7,234 bases of DNA, from positions 1 through 7,234 of the forward strand of contig JAJXZZ010000160.1 of the NCBI GenBank assembly GCA_021779795.1, given 5' to 3'. The notes beneath the pieces are model-generated. The model was not told where the DNA came from, made no database searches, and worked only from the letters and a program-made list of their open reading frames with translations. Position numbers and translations under genes: made by a program. Origin of the DNA: Acidobacteriota bacterium. Lineage in GTDB: Bacteria; Acidobacteriota; Vicinamibacteria; Vicinamibacterales; Fen-181. Below, piece by piece: positions 6,216 through 7,234 of the stretch (the first letter of the stretch is position 1; the number at the start of each line of letters is the position of its first letter).

Positions 6216-6812
6216 ATGAAAAGAGCGCTCAGTGTCGTGGCATTCGTTCTCGTGGGTCTCGTGGTCGTGCCGTCGGTCTGCTCCGCGCAGGTGACCGACG
6301 TCTACCGTGACCCGAACATGGACTTCGGCAGCATCCAGAAGGTGGCCGTGATGCCGTTCGCCAACCTCGCCCGCGACCAGGTGGTCGCCGAGCGGGTGCG
6401 CGACGTCTTCATCAACCGCCTGCTGGCCATCGACGGGGTCTACGTGATCCCGGTCGGCGACGTCGCCCGCGGGATCGAGAAGATCGGGCCCGCCAACCCG
6501 ACGACGCCGACGGCCGAGGAGGTCGTCAAGCTCGGGGCGCTCCTCAAGGTGGACGCCGTGGTCACCGGCGTGGTCCGCGAATACGGGGAAGTGCGCTCGG
6601 GCACGACCACCGCGAACGTGATCTCGATGAGCGTCCAGGTGATCGAGACCGGGACCGGCCGCGTCGTCTGGAGCGCGTCGTCCACCGCGGGCGGCGTCAG
6701 CTTCTGGGCGCGCCTGTTCGGCGGCGGCGGCCAGCCGATGAACCGCGTGACCGAGCAGGCCGTGGACGCGCTCCTCGACAAGCTGATCAGCCCGGCTCGG
6801 AAAGGGAAGTAA
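6216..6812 (+). CDS. Secreted CsgG/DUF799-like small protein
   Basis: Probably a periplasmic or outer-membrane-associated assembly factor. The 198-residue product has a signal peptide (about 1-24, cleavage after Cys-Ser-Ala). The rest follows the pattern of the CsgG/TolB-N-like fold: a first strand KVAVMPFANL (42-51), a helix with AERVRDVFINRLL (58-70), DGVYVIP (73-79), a GALLKVDAVVTGVV segment (107-120), then VQVIETGTGRVVWSAS (140-155) and a C-terminal helix VTEQAVDALLDKL (178-190). CsgG forms the secretion pore of curli fibres, and related DUF799/GNA1162-type lipoproteins are envelope proteins of unknown role. This protein is shorter than CsgG (about 260-280 residues) and I see no clear transmembrane hairpins, so pore formation is doubtful. 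Cys22 is preceded by Pro-Ser-Val, which is not a normal lipobox, so lipidation is uncertain. The gene lies 18 bases after the barrel gene in the same operon. Confidence 0.75.
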   Translation: MKRALSVVAFVLVGLVVVPSVCSAQVTDVYRDPNMDFGSIQKVAVMPFANLARDQVVAERVRDVFINRLLAIDGVYVIPVGDVARGIEKIGPANPTTPTAEEVVKLGALLKVDAVVTGVVREYGEVRSGTTTANVISMSVQVIETGTGRVVWSASSTAGGVSFWARLFGGGGQPMNRVTEQAVDALLDKLISPARKGK

Positions 6813-6818
6813 CGGGCC

Positions 6819-7234
6819 GTGCTGGGGCTGCTCGTGGCGGGCGTGATCTACCTCCTGTTCTTCCTGTCCGGGGCCGCGGCGCTCGTCTACCAGCTCGTGT
6901 GGGTCCGCACTCTCACGCTGGTGTTCGGGGGCTCGCACCTGGCCGTGACGGCCGTGCTCTCCATCTTCATGGCCGGGCTGGCCATCGGGGGGTACGCGCT
7001 CGGCAGGGTGGCGGACAGGGTGCGGCGCCCGCTGCGCTTGTACGGCCTGCTCGAACTCGGGGTGGCGGCGTTCGCGCTCGTGTTCGCGGGGCTCATGGAG
7101 ATCTACCCCGCCATCTACGTCCCGCTGGCCAGGGGGCGTGACGACGACGCGATCTACCTCACCGCGGTCCGCCTGCTCTTCGCCACCATCGCGCTGATCG
7201 TGCCGACGACGCTGATGGGAGGGACGCTGCCGGT
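6819..7234 (+). CDS. Fused-type spermidine synthase-like membrane protein (N-terminal part, cut by window end)
   Basis: Only the first 138 residues are visible and the frame is open to the window end. They show several hydrophobic segments: LLVAGVIYLLFFLSGAAALV, then LAVTAVLSIFMAGLAIGGYALG, then LYGLLELGVAAFALVFAGLM, then TAVRLLFATIALIVPTTLMG. The SGAAALVYQLVWVRTL and GLAIGGYALGRVADR signatures and the closing PTTLMGGTLPV are typical of large bacterial proteins in which a multi-pass membrane region precedes a spermidine-synthase-like methyltransferase fold; the second part lies beyond the window. These proteins are usually annotated as spermidine synthases, but their activity is mostly untested. 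The GTG at 6819 is chosen because it begins the first membrane segment and an AAGGGAAG stretch (6802-6808) lies upstream. The gap to the CsgG-like gene is 6 bases, so it belongs to the same operon. Confidence 0.8.
   Translation, partial: MLGLLVAGVIYLLFFLSGAAALVYQLVWVRTLTLVFGGSHLAVTAVLSIFMAGLAIGGYALGRVADRVRRPLRLYGLLELGVAAFALVFAGLMEIYPAIYVPLARGRDDDAIYLTAVRLLFATIALIVPTTLMGGTLP

Noticed and set aside
6270..6290. Lipoprotein signal in the CsgG-like protein (Cys22)
   Set aside because: The residues before the cysteine are Pro-Ser-Val; a lipobox needs a small residue such as Gly or Ala just before it. Ordinary signal-peptidase cleavage after Cys-Ser-Ala fits better, though lipidation is not fully excluded.
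5727..6938. A 403-residue open frame on the minus strand crossing three plus-strand genes
   Set aside because: It spans gene boundaries of the real operon, has a His/Arg/Asp-rich composition and no recognisable motif.
1..7234. tRNA, rRNA, CRISPR array, insertion sequence or prophage features
   Set aside because: I saw no repeat array, cloverleaf-like element, transposase or terminal repeats; the genes are tightly packed and in one direction.

Overview
The window holds a compact, high-GC, plus-strand gene cluster built around a close relative of OmcS, the hexaheme c-type cytochrome that polymerises into the micrometre-long conductive filaments ('nanowires') of Geobacter sulfurreducens. The order is: a leader of about 190 bases with a candidate promoter; the hexaheme cytochrome (219-1487); a strong intrinsic terminator (1517-1549); a secreted NHL-repeat beta-propeller protein (1584-2519); a short gap with a candidate second promoter; a secreted YVTN-type beta-propeller protein (2628-4007); a 729-residue outer-membrane beta-barrel candidate carrying a discoidin (F5/8 type C)-like module (4008-6197); a small secreted CsgG/DUF799-like protein (6216-6812); and the start of a multi-pass membrane protein of the 'fused' spermidine-synthase type, cut by the window end (6819-7234). 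All genes face the same way. The last four are packed with gaps of 0, 18 and 6 bases and look like one operon.

Organism: a Gram-negative (signal peptides, outer-membrane barrel), high-GC bacterium with strongly GC-biased third codon positions. The cytochrome looks Geobacter-like, but base composition and divergence of the accessory genes suggest a different lineage, for example an Acidobacteriota-type or high-GC Desulfuromonadota-type soil or sediment bacterium. This is inference: no marker gene for taxonomy is present.

How the genes may work together: the cytochrome would be exported through Sec, receive six hemes in the periplasm, cross the outer membrane and assemble into a filament. The five conserved non-cytochrome neighbours are all predicted to be secreted or membrane-bound and none carries a CXXCH motif. 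They are therefore candidates for filament export, folding, anchoring or capping rather than for electron transfer. The terminator directly after the cytochrome fits a scheme in which the filament subunit is made in large excess over the accessory proteins. The most interesting point is the combination of a nanowire subunit that keeps the known polymerisation ligand (equivalent of OmcS His16) with a barrel, two propellers and a CsgG-like protein, a plausible dedicated nanowire assembly and export system whose parts have no assigned roles.
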